64,000 nucleotides of DNA, from assembly GCF_011634835.1 (NCBI RefSeq), contig NZ_SIRP01000001.1, positions 861,140-925,139 of the forward strand, written 5' to 3'. The translations under genes and the position numbers were made by a program. Shown here piece after piece: positions 1 to 10,043 of this stretch (positions are counted from its first letter, which is position 1; every line of letters starts with the position of its first letter). The notes under the pieces were generated by a model. It ran no database searches, had not been told where the DNA came from, and saw only the letters and a list, made by a program, of their open reading frames with translations. The stretch is from Isoptericola sp. BMS4 (GTDB lineage Bacteria > Actinomycetota > Actinomycetes > Actinomycetales > Cellulomonadaceae).

Positions 1-2
1 AG

Positions 3-395
3 GCGCACGCCGACCTGCTGCGCTGGTCGGCGTTCACCGACGCGCTGGAGCAGGTCGCCGACCCGGGCACGCGTCGCGTCCTGACGTGGCTGCGGGACGT
101 CTTCGGGCTCACGCTCATCGAGCGCAACCTGGCCTGGTACCTGGTCAACGGCCGCCTGTCGGCGCAGCGCGCGCGGACCGTCACGTCGTACGTCGACCGG
201 CTGCTGGACCGCCTGCGCCCGCACGCCGTCGACCTCGTCGACGCGTGGGGCTACGGGCCCGACCACCTGCGCGCCGTCATCGCGTCCGGCGTCGAGGCCG
301 AGCGCCAGGAGGAGGCGCGGGCGTACTACGCGCGGCAGCGGGCCGACGGCTCCGCGCCGGTCAGCGAGAAGTCGCTCAAGAAGAAGCGCGGCTGA
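3..395 (+). CDS. acyl-CoA oxidase/dehydrogenase family protein, C-terminal fragment
   Basis: An open frame enters from the left edge and stops at TGA 393-395, giving 130 residues with no start in the window. The helical, Arg/Leu-rich sequence with motifs such as RDVFGLTLIERNLAWY and VDAWGYGPDHLRA looks like the C-terminal helical domain of actinobacterial acyl-CoA oxidases, which oxidise acyl-CoA to enoyl-CoA with FAD in fatty-acid beta-oxidation. The tail KSLKKKRG is basic. The FAD and catalytic regions lie outside the window, so the exact subfamily cannot be set. Confidence 0.75.
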   Translation, partial: AHADLLRWSAFTDALEQVADPGTRRVLTWLRDVFGLTLIERNLAWYLVNGRLSAQRARTVTSYVDRLLDRLRPHAVDLVDAWGYGPDHLRAVIASGVEAERQEEARAYYARQRADGSAPVSEKSLKKKRG

Positions 396-409
396 CCGCC
401 GCGAGCACG

Positions 410-444
410 ACGTCGGGACCGCCCTCCTGGGACGGCCCCGACGT
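410..444. terminator. hairpin between convergent genes
   Basis: A 12-base stem with one mismatch (410-421 with 433-444) and an 11-base loop sits 15 bases after the stop of the acyl-CoA oxidase fragment and before the end of the opposing small membrane gene. There is no T tract, as is common for actinobacterial terminators. Confidence 0.6.
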
Positions 445-487
445 CGAGCGCACCACCTGAGTCGACGCTGCCTGCCCGCGCGACCTT

Positions 488-790
488 CTAGGCGGCGGCG
501 GGTGCGGGCGTCGGCGTGCCCGCGGGGTGCGGCAGCGGCTCGATCGCGTCCCGGTCGTCCTGCTCGGCGGCGTCCTCGTCACGCAGCGGGAGCCCGAGCG
601 TCACGGTCGACGGTCGCGCCGCGGTGCGTCGTCGCGGCGGCGGGGCCGACATGGCGACGGCGACGGCGCCGACCAGCCCCGCCACGACGGCGGCGAGTGC
701 CACCAGCGTCCATCCGAGCGCCGCGGCGACCCCGAGCATCGCTCCGTCGATCGTCGCGACGGCGAGCCCGACGACGAGAACCCTCCGCAT
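488..790 (-). CDS. small two-helix membrane protein of unknown function
   Basis: About 100 residues. The start ATG at 788-790 is chosen because GGGGAG lies 8 bases upstream; a longer frame to 859 has no such site. Two hydrophobic stretches, roughly residues 3-24 and 28-48, are followed by an Arg-rich segment and an acidic, Pro/Ala-rich tail ending PTPAPAAA. This predicts a hairpin in the membrane with a cytoplasmic, disordered tail. I do not recognise a family. It is convergent with the acyl-CoA oxidase fragment. Confidence 0.6.
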   Translation of the reverse strand: MRRVLVVGLAVATIDGAMLGVAAALGWTLVALAAVVAGLVGAVAVAMSAPPPRRRTAARPSTVTLGLPLRDEDAAEQDDRDAIEPLPHPAGTPTPAPAAA

Positions 791-892
791 GACACGTCTC
801 CCCACGGTCCGCCTCTTCCGTGCCCTTTCCAGGAGACGACAGGTCGGGCCGGAGTGCATCCGCAGGGAGCGGTCGGCGCGGTCACGAGTGCA

Positions 893-1417
893 TCACGGTT
901 GCGCGCCGAGCCCCCGGGCGGGCTGCACGGCCGGCTGCGGGGACGAGTGCTCGGACGCGCGGCGGTCCATCGGCAGGGCGGGGGAGACCAGGCCGGAGCT
1001 TCGCCGCAGGGCGAGGTGCATGTCGCCCGTGAGCCGCAGGGCGAGCTCGAGCCGGACGGGCTCGACGCGCTCGGCGTGGAGCCTGCCGCCGACCGCCGGG
1101 TGCGGGGAGAACGTGAACACCTCGTCCGGGGCGGCCACCACGCCGCGTGCGGCGACCTCCTGGCAGATGTCCTCCAGGAGGAGGTCGCCGCGCCCCTCGG
1201 GCGACTCCAGCTCGGCGTACAGCTCGACGGCGGTCGGCCAGCGCAGCTCCAGCGATCCCTCGAGCGTGTCGAGGAACCACCACCCCTCCAGCGACTCCAG
1301 GAAGACGTCGCCGAAGGCCGTCGTGAAGCGGGGGGTCTTGCCGTGGACCCCCAGCCACGACCAGGACGTGAGTCCGTACGCGAAGGCGCCAGGGTCGAAG
1401 GCTCGAAGCATGTCCAC
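893..1417 (-). CDS. Tdi1-like (DUF1851/GAD-like) immunity-type protein
   Basis: About 174 residues. Hydrophobic-aromatic repeats (FGDVFLESLEGWWFLDTLEG, VFTFSPHPAVGGRLHAERV, then LTGDMHLALR) match the layout of the T6SS immunity Tdi1 / DUF1851 family, whose members often end near a GQLH-like motif. The GTG start at 1415-1417 is preferred because TTTGAT lies 6 bases upstream, as in a leaderless mRNA; TTG 1450 or ATG 1411 are alternatives. No toxin or type VI gene is in the window, so this would be an orphan. The C-terminal 35 residues are variable and disordered. The family call is by pattern only. Confidence 0.5.
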   Translation of the reverse strand: MDMLRAFDPGAFAYGLTSWSWLGVHGKTPRFTTAFGDVFLESLEGWWFLDTLEGSLELRWPTAVELYAELESPEGRGDLLLEDICQEVAARGVVAAPDEVFTFSPHPAVGGRLHAERVEPVRLELALRLTGDMHLALRRSSGLVSPALPMDRRASEHSSPQPAVQPARGLGAQP

Positions 1418-1698
1418 GAGCGAATCAAACCATCTTGTGATAAAAGGCAAAACCCCCTCTGGGGATCTTTCCGGCTCGCGTGGTTCTGCTCACGGGCGTG
1501 GGTCACTCGCGTGGGCCACGGTCGACGGTCGGGGCAAGCGGTCGCCACGAATGGCTGCGGGGATCGTCATCGTTCCTGCTCGGCACGGTCATGGGCGCCT
1601 TCGTCGCCCGCCCGCCGGCGGCCTCGGTGGGCCTGCTCCGGGAGGCCGCGGACGTGGCATCCTCGACGAAGGACGGCGCGCGCGACTCTGGAGGTGCC

Positions 1699-2322
1699 AT
1701 GACCCGGCCGAACGCAGCACGAGAGGGCGCGGGGGTTCCCGCGGCGCACGAGGGGCACGACAGCCCCGACGTGCGTAGCGCGGTGGTCACCGGCGTCACC
1801 ACCGCGCTCTGGTACGCGGTGCCGGACGTCGTCGGACCGCGCTGGGGGCGCGCGCTGGCCAAGACCGCCGTGCTCGGCGCCGGCGTCGGCATCGGCATCG
1901 CCGTGACCTTCGAAGGGCGCGCGGCCCTGGCGGGCCTGCGTGCCGTCGAGGCCTCCGACGCCGAGCTCGACGAAGGCCTCGACCACGGTCCCGACGATGA
2001 CCCCGACGGCGACATCGACGACGCGTCCGCAGCCGACGAACCCGCCGCGGACCGGGGCGACGGGCCCGCACCGGTGAACCCGCTCGTGGCGGCCGGCGGC
2101 ATCGCCGCGGCGCTGGGTGCGGTGACGGCGCTCGCGGTCCTGGGGGAGAAGTGGGCCTATCGCCTCGGGGAGCGCCGACGCGCGAAGGGGCGGCGGCTGC
2201 CGCACACCGGCGTCGGCCTCGTCGTGGGCGTGCTCGCGGCAGGGCTGACCCTGCTCGAGCCGCGGGCCGTGGGCGCCAGCGCGGGCGGGGAGCCGGACGC
2301 CTGGGCCCCGGGGCGCCGTTAG
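1699..2322 (+). CDS. membrane protein of unknown function
   Basis: 207 residues from ATG 1699, preceded by GGAGG with a 5-base gap; longer frames to 1480 lack this site. Hydrophobic segments occur near residues 28-45, 52-68, 123-145 and 175-195, separated by a long acidic stretch rich in Asp (about residues 85-115). A central motif, TTALWYAVPDVVGPRW, looks conserved-type but I cannot name the family. It sits on the same strand just upstream of purL, whose promoter starts at the end of this gene, so it is probably a separate transcript. Confidence 0.6.
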   Translation: MTRPNAAREGAGVPAAHEGHDSPDVRSAVVTGVTTALWYAVPDVVGPRWGRALAKTAVLGAGVGIGIAVTFEGRAALAGLRAVEASDAELDEGLDHGPDDDPDGDIDDASAADEPAADRGDGPAPVNPLVAAGGIAAALGAVTALAVLGEKWAYRLGERRRAKGRRLPHTGVGLVVGVLAAGLTLLEPRAVGASAGGEPDAWAPGRR

Positions 2323-2329
2323 ACTGGCC

Positions 2330-2335
2330 GCGCGC
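2330..2335 (+). promoter_or_regulatory. -10 element of purL promoter
   Basis: TAGACT lies about 160 bases before the purL start and just past the preceding gene's stop. It predicts a leader of about 155 bases. That leader holds two adjacent copies of the 12-mer AGCACCCGAGCA at 2427-2450. No purine riboswitch fold was recognised. Confidence 0.4.
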
Positions 2336-2496
2336 CGTGTGCGCGCCCCCGCCCGGGCCGAAGCCGGATACCGGCCGTCCTCGTCATCCTCGTCATGGTG
2401 AGGCGGTGCGGCGATCACCCGGTCCGAGCACCCGAGCAAGCACCCGAGCATCCGACCACCGCGCATCCCGCGACTCGTGCGACCCGAGGGAAGTTG

Positions 2497-4863
2497 ATGA
2501 CCGCCGCAAGCGCTGACGCCGTGCCCGCCCGCCCGCAGCCCGACCAGCAGCTGGACCAGCACCTCGACACCGTCGACCGCGCGGCCGCGACCCCGGACGA
2601 GTCGCTGCCGTACGCCGAGCTCGGCCTCAAGCCGGACGAGTGCCAGCGCATCCGCGACCTCCTGGGCCGACGGCCCACCGCCGCGGAGCTCGCCATGTAC
2701 TCCGTGATGTGGTCCGAGCACTGCTCGTACAAGTCGTCCAAGGTGCACCTGAAGAAGTTCGGCGACCGGGTCACCGACGAGATGACGGAGCACCTGCTCG
2801 TCGGCATCGGCGAGAACGCGGGTGTCGTCGACATCGGCGACGGCTGGGCCGTGACGTTCAAGGTCGAGTCGCACAACCACCCGTCGTTCGTGGAGCCCTA
2901 CCAGGGCGCGGCCACCGGGGTCGGCGGCATCGTGCGCGACATCATCTCCATGGGCGCCCGCCCGGTCGCGGTGATGGACCAGCTCCGGTTCGGCGACGTC
3001 GACCACCCCGACACCGCGCGCGTCGTGCACGGCGTCGTGTCCGGCGTCGGCGGCTACGGCAACTCCCTCGGCCTGCCCAACATCGGCGGCGAGCTCGTCT
3101 TCGACGGCTCCTACCAGGGCAACCCGCTCGTCAACGCGCTGTGCGTCGGCGTGCTGCGCCACGAGGACATCCACCTCGCCAACGCGTCCGGGGCGGGCAA
3201 CAAGGTGGTCCTCTTCGGCGCCCGCACCGGCGGCGACGGCATCGGCGGCGCCTCCATCCTCGCGTCGGAGACGTTCGAGGACGGCGTCCCCGCCAAGCGC
3301 CCCAGCGTGCAGGTGGGCGACCCCTTCATGGAGAAGGTCCTCATCGAGTGCTGCCTCGAGCTGTACGCGGCGCACGTGGTGGAGGGCATCCAGGACCTCG
3401 GCGCCGCCGGCATCTCCTGCGCCACGAGCGAGCTCGCCTCCAACGGCGACGGCGGCATGCACGTGTGGCTCGACGACGTCCTGCTGCGCGACCCGACGCT
3501 CAACGCCGGCGAGATCCTCATGTCGGAGTCGCAGGAGCGGATGATGGCCGTGGTCCGGCCGGAGAAGCTGGACGAGTTCCTCGCGATCACCGGCAAGTGG
3601 GACGTCGAGACCGCCGTCGTCGGCGAGGTCAACGACTCCGGCCGCCTGACGATCGACCACCACGGGCAGCGCATCGTCGACGTCGACCCGAGGACGGTCG
3701 CGCACGAGGGGCCCGTCTACGAGCGGCCGTACGCCCGCCCGGCGTGGCAGGACGCCCTGCAGGCCGACACCACCGTCGCCGCCGGCCTGGCGCGGCCGTC
3801 GTCGGGTGAGGAGCTCCGTGCCACGGCGCTGCGGCTGCTCGCCTCGCCCAACCTGGCGTCCCCGGCGTGGGTCACCGACCAGTACGACCGGTTCGTGCAA
3901 GGCAACACGGCCCTGGCGCAGCCGGACGACGGCGGCGTGGTCCGCGTCGACGAGACCACCGGTCGTGGCGTGGCCCTGGCGACCGACGCCAACGGTCGGT
4001 ACGGCAAGCTCGACCCGCGCACCGGCGCGCAGCTGGCCCTCGCCGAGGCGTACCGGAACGTCGCGACGACCGGCGCGAAGCCCCTGGCCGTCACCGACTG
4101 CCTCAACTTCGGCTCGCCCGAGCACCCCGACTCCATGTGGCAGCTCGTCGAGGCGATCGAGGGCCTCGCCGACGCCTGCCAGGAGCTCGGCGTCCCGGTG
4201 ACGGGCGGCAACGTCTCCCTGTACAACGGCACGGGCGAGCCGGGACAGATCGACTCCGCCATCCACCCCACGCCCGTCGTGGGCGTGCTCGGCGTGCTCG
4301 ACGACGTCCGCACCGCCGTCCCGTCCGGGTGGCAGCGGGCCGGCCTGGCCGTGCTGCTGCTCGGCGCGACCGCCGACGAGCTCGACGGCTCCGCCTGGGC
4401 CGAGGTGGAGCACGGGCACCTGGGCGGCCTGCCGCCGCGCGTGGACCTCGCCGCGGAGCGCTCCCTGGCGTCCGTGCTCGTCGGGGCCCGCGAGCAGGGG
4501 CTCGCCGAGGCCGCGCACGACCTGTCCGAGGGCGGCCTGGTCCAGGGCCTGCTGGAGGCGTCGCTGCGCTTCGGCGTCGGCGTGACCGCCGACCTGGCCG
4601 CCGTGACCGCACGCGACGGCGTGTCCCCCTTCGCGGCGCTGTTCAGCGAGTCGACGGCGCGCGTGCTCGTCGCCGTCGACCCGGCGCGCGAGGCGGAGCT
4701 CGTGTCCGCCGCCGAGGCGGCGGGCGTCCCGGTGGCCCGCGTCGGCGAGACCGGCGGCGAGGCGGTCGTCGTGTCGGGCGGCTTCGACGGCGGCACCTTC
4801 GAGATCGCGCTGGACGAGGCCCGCGAGGCGCACGAGGGCACACTGCCGCGCATCTTCGGCTGA
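2497..4863 (+). CDS. purL: phosphoribosylformylglycinamidine synthase subunit PurL
   Basis: 788 residues. ATP-dependent amidation of FGAR to FGAM, step 4 of de novo purine synthesis, in the cytoplasm. The sequence shows the PurL signature [10 protein letters not shown] near residues 72-81, Gly-rich AIRS-type motifs (TGGDGIGGA near 245) and two tandem PurM-like halves. It is the small-type PurL, which needs PurQ (glutaminase) and PurS; neither is in this window. ATG 2497 is preferred because GAGGGAAG lies just upstream; the frame extends to 2395 without a ribosome binding site. purF and purM lie about 10 kb downstream on the same strand. Confidence 0.95.
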   Translation: MTAASADAVPARPQPDQQLDQHLDTVDRAAATPDESLPYAELGLKPDECQRIRDLLGRRPTAAELAMYSVMWSEHCSYKSSKVHLKKFGDRVTDEMTEHLLVGIGENAGVVDIGDGWAVTFKVESHNHPSFVEPYQGAATGVGGIVRDIISMGARPVAVMDQLRFGDVDHPDTARVVHGVVSGVGGYGNSLGLPNIGGELVFDGSYQGNPLVNALCVGVLRHEDIHLANASGAGNKVVLFGARTGGDGIGGASILASETFEDGVPAKRPSVQVGDPFMEKVLIECCLELYAAHVVEGIQDLGAAGISCATSELASNGDGGMHVWLDDVLLRDPTLNAGEILMSESQERMMAVVRPEKLDEFLAITGKWDVETAVVGEVNDSGRLTIDHHGQRIVDVDPRTVAHEGPVYERPYARPAWQDALQADTTVAAGLARPSSGEELRATALRLLASPNLASPAWVTDQYDRFVQGNTALAQPDDGGVVRVDETTGRGVALATDANGRYGKLDPRTGAQLALAEAYRNVATTGAKPLAVTDCLNFGSPEHPDSMWQLVEAIEGLADACQELGVPVTGGNVSLYNGTGEPGQIDSAIHPTPVVGVLGVLDDVRTAVPSGWQRAGLAVLLLGATADELDGSAWAEVEHGHLGGLPPRVDLAAERSLASVLVGAREQGLAEAAHDLSEGGLVQGLLEASLRFGVGVTADLAAVTARDGVSPFAALFSESTARVLVAVDPAREAELVSAAEAAGVPVARVGETGGEAVVVSGGFDGGTFEIALDEAREAHEGTLPRIFG

Positions 4864-5001
4864 GCCTTCCCGTCCTGCGGGCGTGAGCCCGGGGTGGTGG
4901 GTCAGCCGCCGGTGACGACGTCGAGGACGGCGTCGGCCTCGGGGCCGGCCCGGCACTCGTCCCGGCGCGCACCATTGTCGCGCGAACGGGTGCCGAACTC
5001 C

Positions 5002-5007
5002 TACGCT
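5002..5007 (+). promoter_or_regulatory. -10 element TACGCT
   Basis: TACGCT about 30 bases before the start of the small membrane-anchored protein gene; predicted transcription start near 5014. The 170 bases between purL and this gene hold no other clear feature. Confidence 0.35.
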
Positions 5008-5037
5008 GGGAGGAGAGCCCGACGGTGGGATGCGCCG

Positions 5038-5436
5038 ATGACCTGGCAGCTGGCGTTCGTCGCGGCGACGGCCGTCCTGACGACGGCGGCCGCCGCCCGC
5101 GCGTGGCTGCGCTCCGAGGCCCACCGCGACGCCGTCGCCCGCCGTGACCCGCGCCGTCGCGCGGCCATGATCGACCCGCTGGTGACGCTCGCGATCCAGG
5201 TGCGGCTCGGCGAGCTCGCGCACGAGCTCCACCACCTCACCGACGACCCGGACGTCTACGCGCGGGCCCACCACTGGCGCGCCGTGCAGGGCGCCTACGA
5301 CGAGCTGCTGCGCGAGGCGTGCCGGCTGTCCGGCCTCGACGTGCGCGACACGCCGCTGCGCGCCGACGAGCGTGCGCGGAACGACGAGCGCCTGCGCGAG
5401 GAGCTGGAGCTCAGCTCCCGCGGCTGGTCCTGGTAG
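5038..5436 (+). CDS. membrane-anchored protein of unknown function
   Basis: 132 residues from ATG 5038, with GGTGGGA about 7 bases upstream. The first 22 residues are hydrophobic (one helix), followed by an Arg-rich segment and a helical, charged soluble domain containing LGELAHELHHLTDDPDVYARAHHW. The His-rich helix is notable but no metal motif is certain. It has no recognised family. It ends against a 31-bp-arm palindrome shared with the convergent icd gene. Confidence 0.6.
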   Translation: MTWQLAFVAATAVLTTAAAARAWLRSEAHRDAVARRDPRRRAAMIDPLVTLAIQVRLGELAHELHHLTDDPDVYARAHHWRAVQGAYDELLREACRLSGLDVRDTPLRADERARNDERLREELELSSRGWSW

Positions 5437-5450
5437 CCCCGTGCATGCGG

Positions 5451-5520
5451 CTCGGGTCGGCACTCCGTCCCCGGGTCGGCAGACAGGTGTGCCGACCCGG
5501 GGACGGAGTGCCGACCCGAG
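5451..5520. terminator. 31-bp perfect inverted repeat, bidirectional terminator-like
   Basis: Arms 5451-5481 and 5490-5520 are exact reverse complements, with the 8-base loop GACAGGTG. The element sits 14 bases after the stop of the upstream plus-strand gene and 15 bases before the stop of icd on the minus strand. Each arm also carries an internal partial repeat (GGGTCGGCA twice). The position fits a shared terminator for convergent genes, though the stem is much longer than needed. Confidence 0.75.
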
Positions 5521-5535
5521 TGCTGGGGGCGGACC

Positions 5536-7813
<2,278 letters not shown>

Positions 7814-7921
7814 GATATCTGGCTTCGTACACCCCTGTCGAAGACGGGTGCACAGTGCCGCCCCAGGGCCTTGCCGCGTCGTGCCGCGCCGTGTCGCCGC
7901 GCGTCGGGCGACCCGCATGGC

Positions 7922-7927
7922 TACCGT
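7922..7927 (+). promoter_or_regulatory. -10 element TACCGT, leaderless start of RNB gene
   Basis: TACCGT is followed by a 7-base spacer and GTG at 7935, the spacing of leaderless actinobacterial mRNAs. It favours GTG 7935 over the in-frame ATG at 7917. Confidence 0.45.
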
Positions 7928-7934
7928 CGGTGAC

Positions 7935-9434
7935 GTGCCGTCGCGTCTGCTGCATCTGACCCGCTCCGGTCCTGACGAGGTGACCGGGGCGCTCGCCGCC
8001 CTGCGGGCCGAGCTCCGGGTGCCGTCCATGTTCCCGGCGGAGGTCCGCGCGGAGGCCGAGGAGGCGGCGCGGTCCGGAGGGCGGCCGCCGGCCGCGATCA
8101 CCGGGGGCCGCAAGGACCCGGTGCGGTCCGACCGGCGCGACGTGGAGCTCGTCACGATCGACCCCGCCGGCTCGATGGACCTGGACCAGGCGGTGCACGT
8201 GGCGTCGTCCGGCCGCGGCTACATCGTGCGGTACGCGATCGCGGACGTGGCGGCGTTCGTCGAGCCGGACGGACCGCTGGACGCCGAGACGCACCGGCGC
8301 GGCGCCACCGTCTACGGCCCCGACGTGCGCACGCCGATGCTCCCGCCCGTGCTCTCGACCGGGGCGGCGAGCCTGCTGCCGGACCAGGACCGGCCCGCGG
8401 TGCTGTGGACGATCGCGCTGGACCCGAGCGGCGAGATCACGAGCGCCGCCGTGACGCGGGCGCTGGTGCGCTCGCGTGCGCGCATCACGTACGGCGAGGC
8501 GCAGTCGAGCCTCGACGCCGGCCTCGCCCCCGAGTCGCTGACGCTGCTCGCGGACGTGGGGCGGCTGCGGCAGGAGCGTGAGCGGGCGCGCGGCGGGGTC
8601 TCCCTCGACGTGCCGGAGCAGGAGGTCGTGCCGGGCCCCGACGGCGGCCTCGCGATCGAGATGCGCCGCACGCTGCCGGTCGAGGGCTGGAACGCGCAGA
8701 TCTCCCTGCTCACCGGCATCGCGGCCGCGGCGATGATGCGGGACGCGGGCGTGGGCCTGCTGCGGACGCTCCCGGAGCCGGAGCCGCGCGACGTCGCGCG
8801 GCTGCACGGCGTGGCCGCGGCGCTGGGCGTGACCTGGCCCGACGGCGTGCCCTACGCGGAGGTGCTGCGGACGCTGGAGTCGGGAAAGCCCGCCCATGCG
8901 GCGTTCCTCGCGGAGGCCACGTCCCTGTTCCGCGGTGCCGGGTACCTCGCGTTCGGGGTGCGTGGGGACGGGGCCGAGCAGAGCCTGCCGGCCGACGCCG
9001 CCCACGCGGCGATCGCCGCCGAGTACGCGCACGTCACCGCGCCGCTGCGGCGCCTGGCCGACCGGTACGCGACCGAGGTCTGCCTGGCCCACGCGGCGGG
9101 GCGGCCCGTGCCCGGTTGGGTGCGCGACGCGCTGCCGGAGCTGCCGGGCACGATGGCGACGACCGCCCGTCGCGCTTCCCGCTTCGAGCGCGGCTGCGTG
9201 GACGTGGTCGAGGCAGCCCTGCTCGAGGGACGCGTGGGCGAACGGTTCAGCGGCGTCGTCGTCGACGTCGACGACGCCCCGGACGACGGCGTCGGGCGCG
9301 GCGAGGTCATGCTCCGCGACCCGGCGGTGCGCGCGCCGCTCGAGGGCGCCGGGCTGCCGCTGGGGCAGCGGGTCGACGTGATTCTCAAGGAGGCCTCGGT
9401 GGCCGACCGCCGAGTGCGGTTCGCCCTCGCCTGA
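7935..9434 (+). CDS. RNB-domain (RNase II/R family) ribonuclease
   Basis: 499 residues. 3'-5' exoribonuclease family acting on RNA in the cytoplasm. The RNB core begins near residue 65; VTIDPAGSMDLDQAVHV (about 73-89) carries the Asp cluster that binds catalytic metal, followed by RYAIADVAAFVEPDG. The later HVTAPLRRLADRYATE matches the conserved end of RNB domains. The protein is shorter than RNase R and lacks clear cold-shock and S1 domains, as in many actinobacterial short RNB proteins. Start GTG 7935 is chosen from the -10 spacing; ATG 7917 is possible. Confidence 0.85.
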   Translation: MPSRLLHLTRSGPDEVTGALAALRAELRVPSMFPAEVRAEAEEAARSGGRPPAAITGGRKDPVRSDRRDVELVTIDPAGSMDLDQAVHVASSGRGYIVRYAIADVAAFVEPDGPLDAETHRRGATVYGPDVRTPMLPPVLSTGAASLLPDQDRPAVLWTIALDPSGEITSAAVTRALVRSRARITYGEAQSSLDAGLAPESLTLLADVGRLRQERERARGGVSLDVPEQEVVPGPDGGLAIEMRRTLPVEGWNAQISLLTGIAAAAMMRDAGVGLLRTLPEPEPRDVARLHGVAAALGVTWPDGVPYAEVLRTLESGKPAHAAFLAEATSLFRGAGYLAFGVRGDGAEQSLPADAAHAAIAAEYAHVTAPLRRLADRYATEVCLAHAAGRPVPGWVRDALPELPGTMATTARRASRFERGCVDVVEAALLEGRVGERFSGVVVDVDDAPDDGVGRGEVMLRDPAVRAPLEGAGLPLGQRVDVILKEASVADRRVRFALA

Positions 9435-9494
9435 GACCTCGGTGCCCGGCCGCCGTGCCCCCGACCGTGCCACCGACCGTGCCACCGACCGGAA

Positions 9495-9500
9495 TACGCT
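9495..9500 (+). promoter_or_regulatory. -10 element TACGCT, leaderless start
   Basis: TACGCT, 6-base spacer, then ATG 9507 of the sterol-carrier-like gene. Confidence 0.5.
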
Positions 9501-9506
9501 GTGGCC

Positions 9507-9881
9507 ATGCCTGCACGACGACGGACCGACCCGGCGCAGGGTCGCGCGGCGGTGGCCGCCTGGTTGGCCGGCGAGACCGACCGGCGCACCACGACGACGG
9601 CGGTGCGGTTCACGCTCGAGGAGCTGGCCGACGTCGCGCCCGGCAACGCCGTGGAGGTGCGCGTGCCTCCCGCCGGGGCGGTGCAGGCCGTCGCCGGGCC
9701 GCGGCACACCCGCGGGACTCCTCCGAACGTGGTGGAGACGGACGTCGAGACGTGGCTCGCGCTCGCGACCGGGCGCCTGACGTGGGCCGACGCCGCGGCC
9801 TCCGGGACGGTGAGCGCGTCGGGGGAGCGCGCCGACCTGTCCGCGCTGCTCCCGCTGCAGGCGGCGCGCGACCGTTCCTGA
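9507..9881 (+). CDS. sterol carrier (SCP2-like) family protein
   Basis: 124 residues. Matches the small actinobacterial family annotated as sterol carrier family protein, with [24 protein letters not shown], the block [16 protein letters not shown] and [12 protein letters not shown] near the C-terminus. The SCP2 fold binds lipids in other proteins, but the ligand here is unknown. In many actinobacteria this gene lies near purF; here purF is about 6 kb downstream with other genes between. ATG 9507 is chosen because a -10 box ends 6 bases before it, which makes the in-frame GTG at 9501 untranslatable. Confidence 0.8.
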   Translation: MPARRRTDPAQGRAAVAAWLAGETDRRTTTTAVRFTLEELADVAPGNAVEVRVPPAGAVQAVAGPRHTRGTPPNVVETDVETWLALATGRLTWADAAASGTVSASGERADLSALLPLQAARDRS

Positions 9882-9916
9882 GGGCCGCGCGGTAGGCGCG
9901 TGTCGGCGGCGTTCGC

Positions 9917-9922
9917 TACGTT
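9917..9922 (+). promoter_or_regulatory. possible -10 element upstream of the nuclease gene
   Basis: TACGTT about 120 bases before the nuclease start. It lies upstream of the PHO-box-like repeat, so it may be a second promoter or a chance match. Confidence 0.25.
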
Positions 9923-9977
9923 CGGCACACCCCCGGCAGCGGTCGGGCGGCGGGACGACGTCGTCCCGTGGCCTGCG

Positions 9978-9999
9978 GTTCAGCACCGGTTCACACCGG
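9978..9999 (+). promoter_or_regulatory. PHO-box-like direct repeat
   Basis: GTTCAGCACCG followed directly by GTTCACACCGG: two 11-base direct repeat units with exact 11-base phasing and the GTTCA core. This is the layout of PhoP sites in Streptomyces. It sits 45 bases before an extracellular nuclease gene, a common Pho target. Confidence 0.5.
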
Positions 10000-10043
10000 T
10001 CTGCTGGGGTGGCACCACCACGCCACCGGCCGAAGGAGTCAGC

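Noticed and set aside
4902-5000. Short minus-strand frame ending RRDECRAGPEADAVLDVVTGG
   Set aside because: It reads like natural protein, but has no start codon before an upstream stop and is only about 32 residues. It may be a gene remnant, but I cannot support it.
1567-5463. A 1298-codon minus-strand frame across purL
   Set aside because: Low-complexity His/Val/Arg-rich shadow of purL and its neighbours, created by GC-rich third positions. purL is clear on the other strand.
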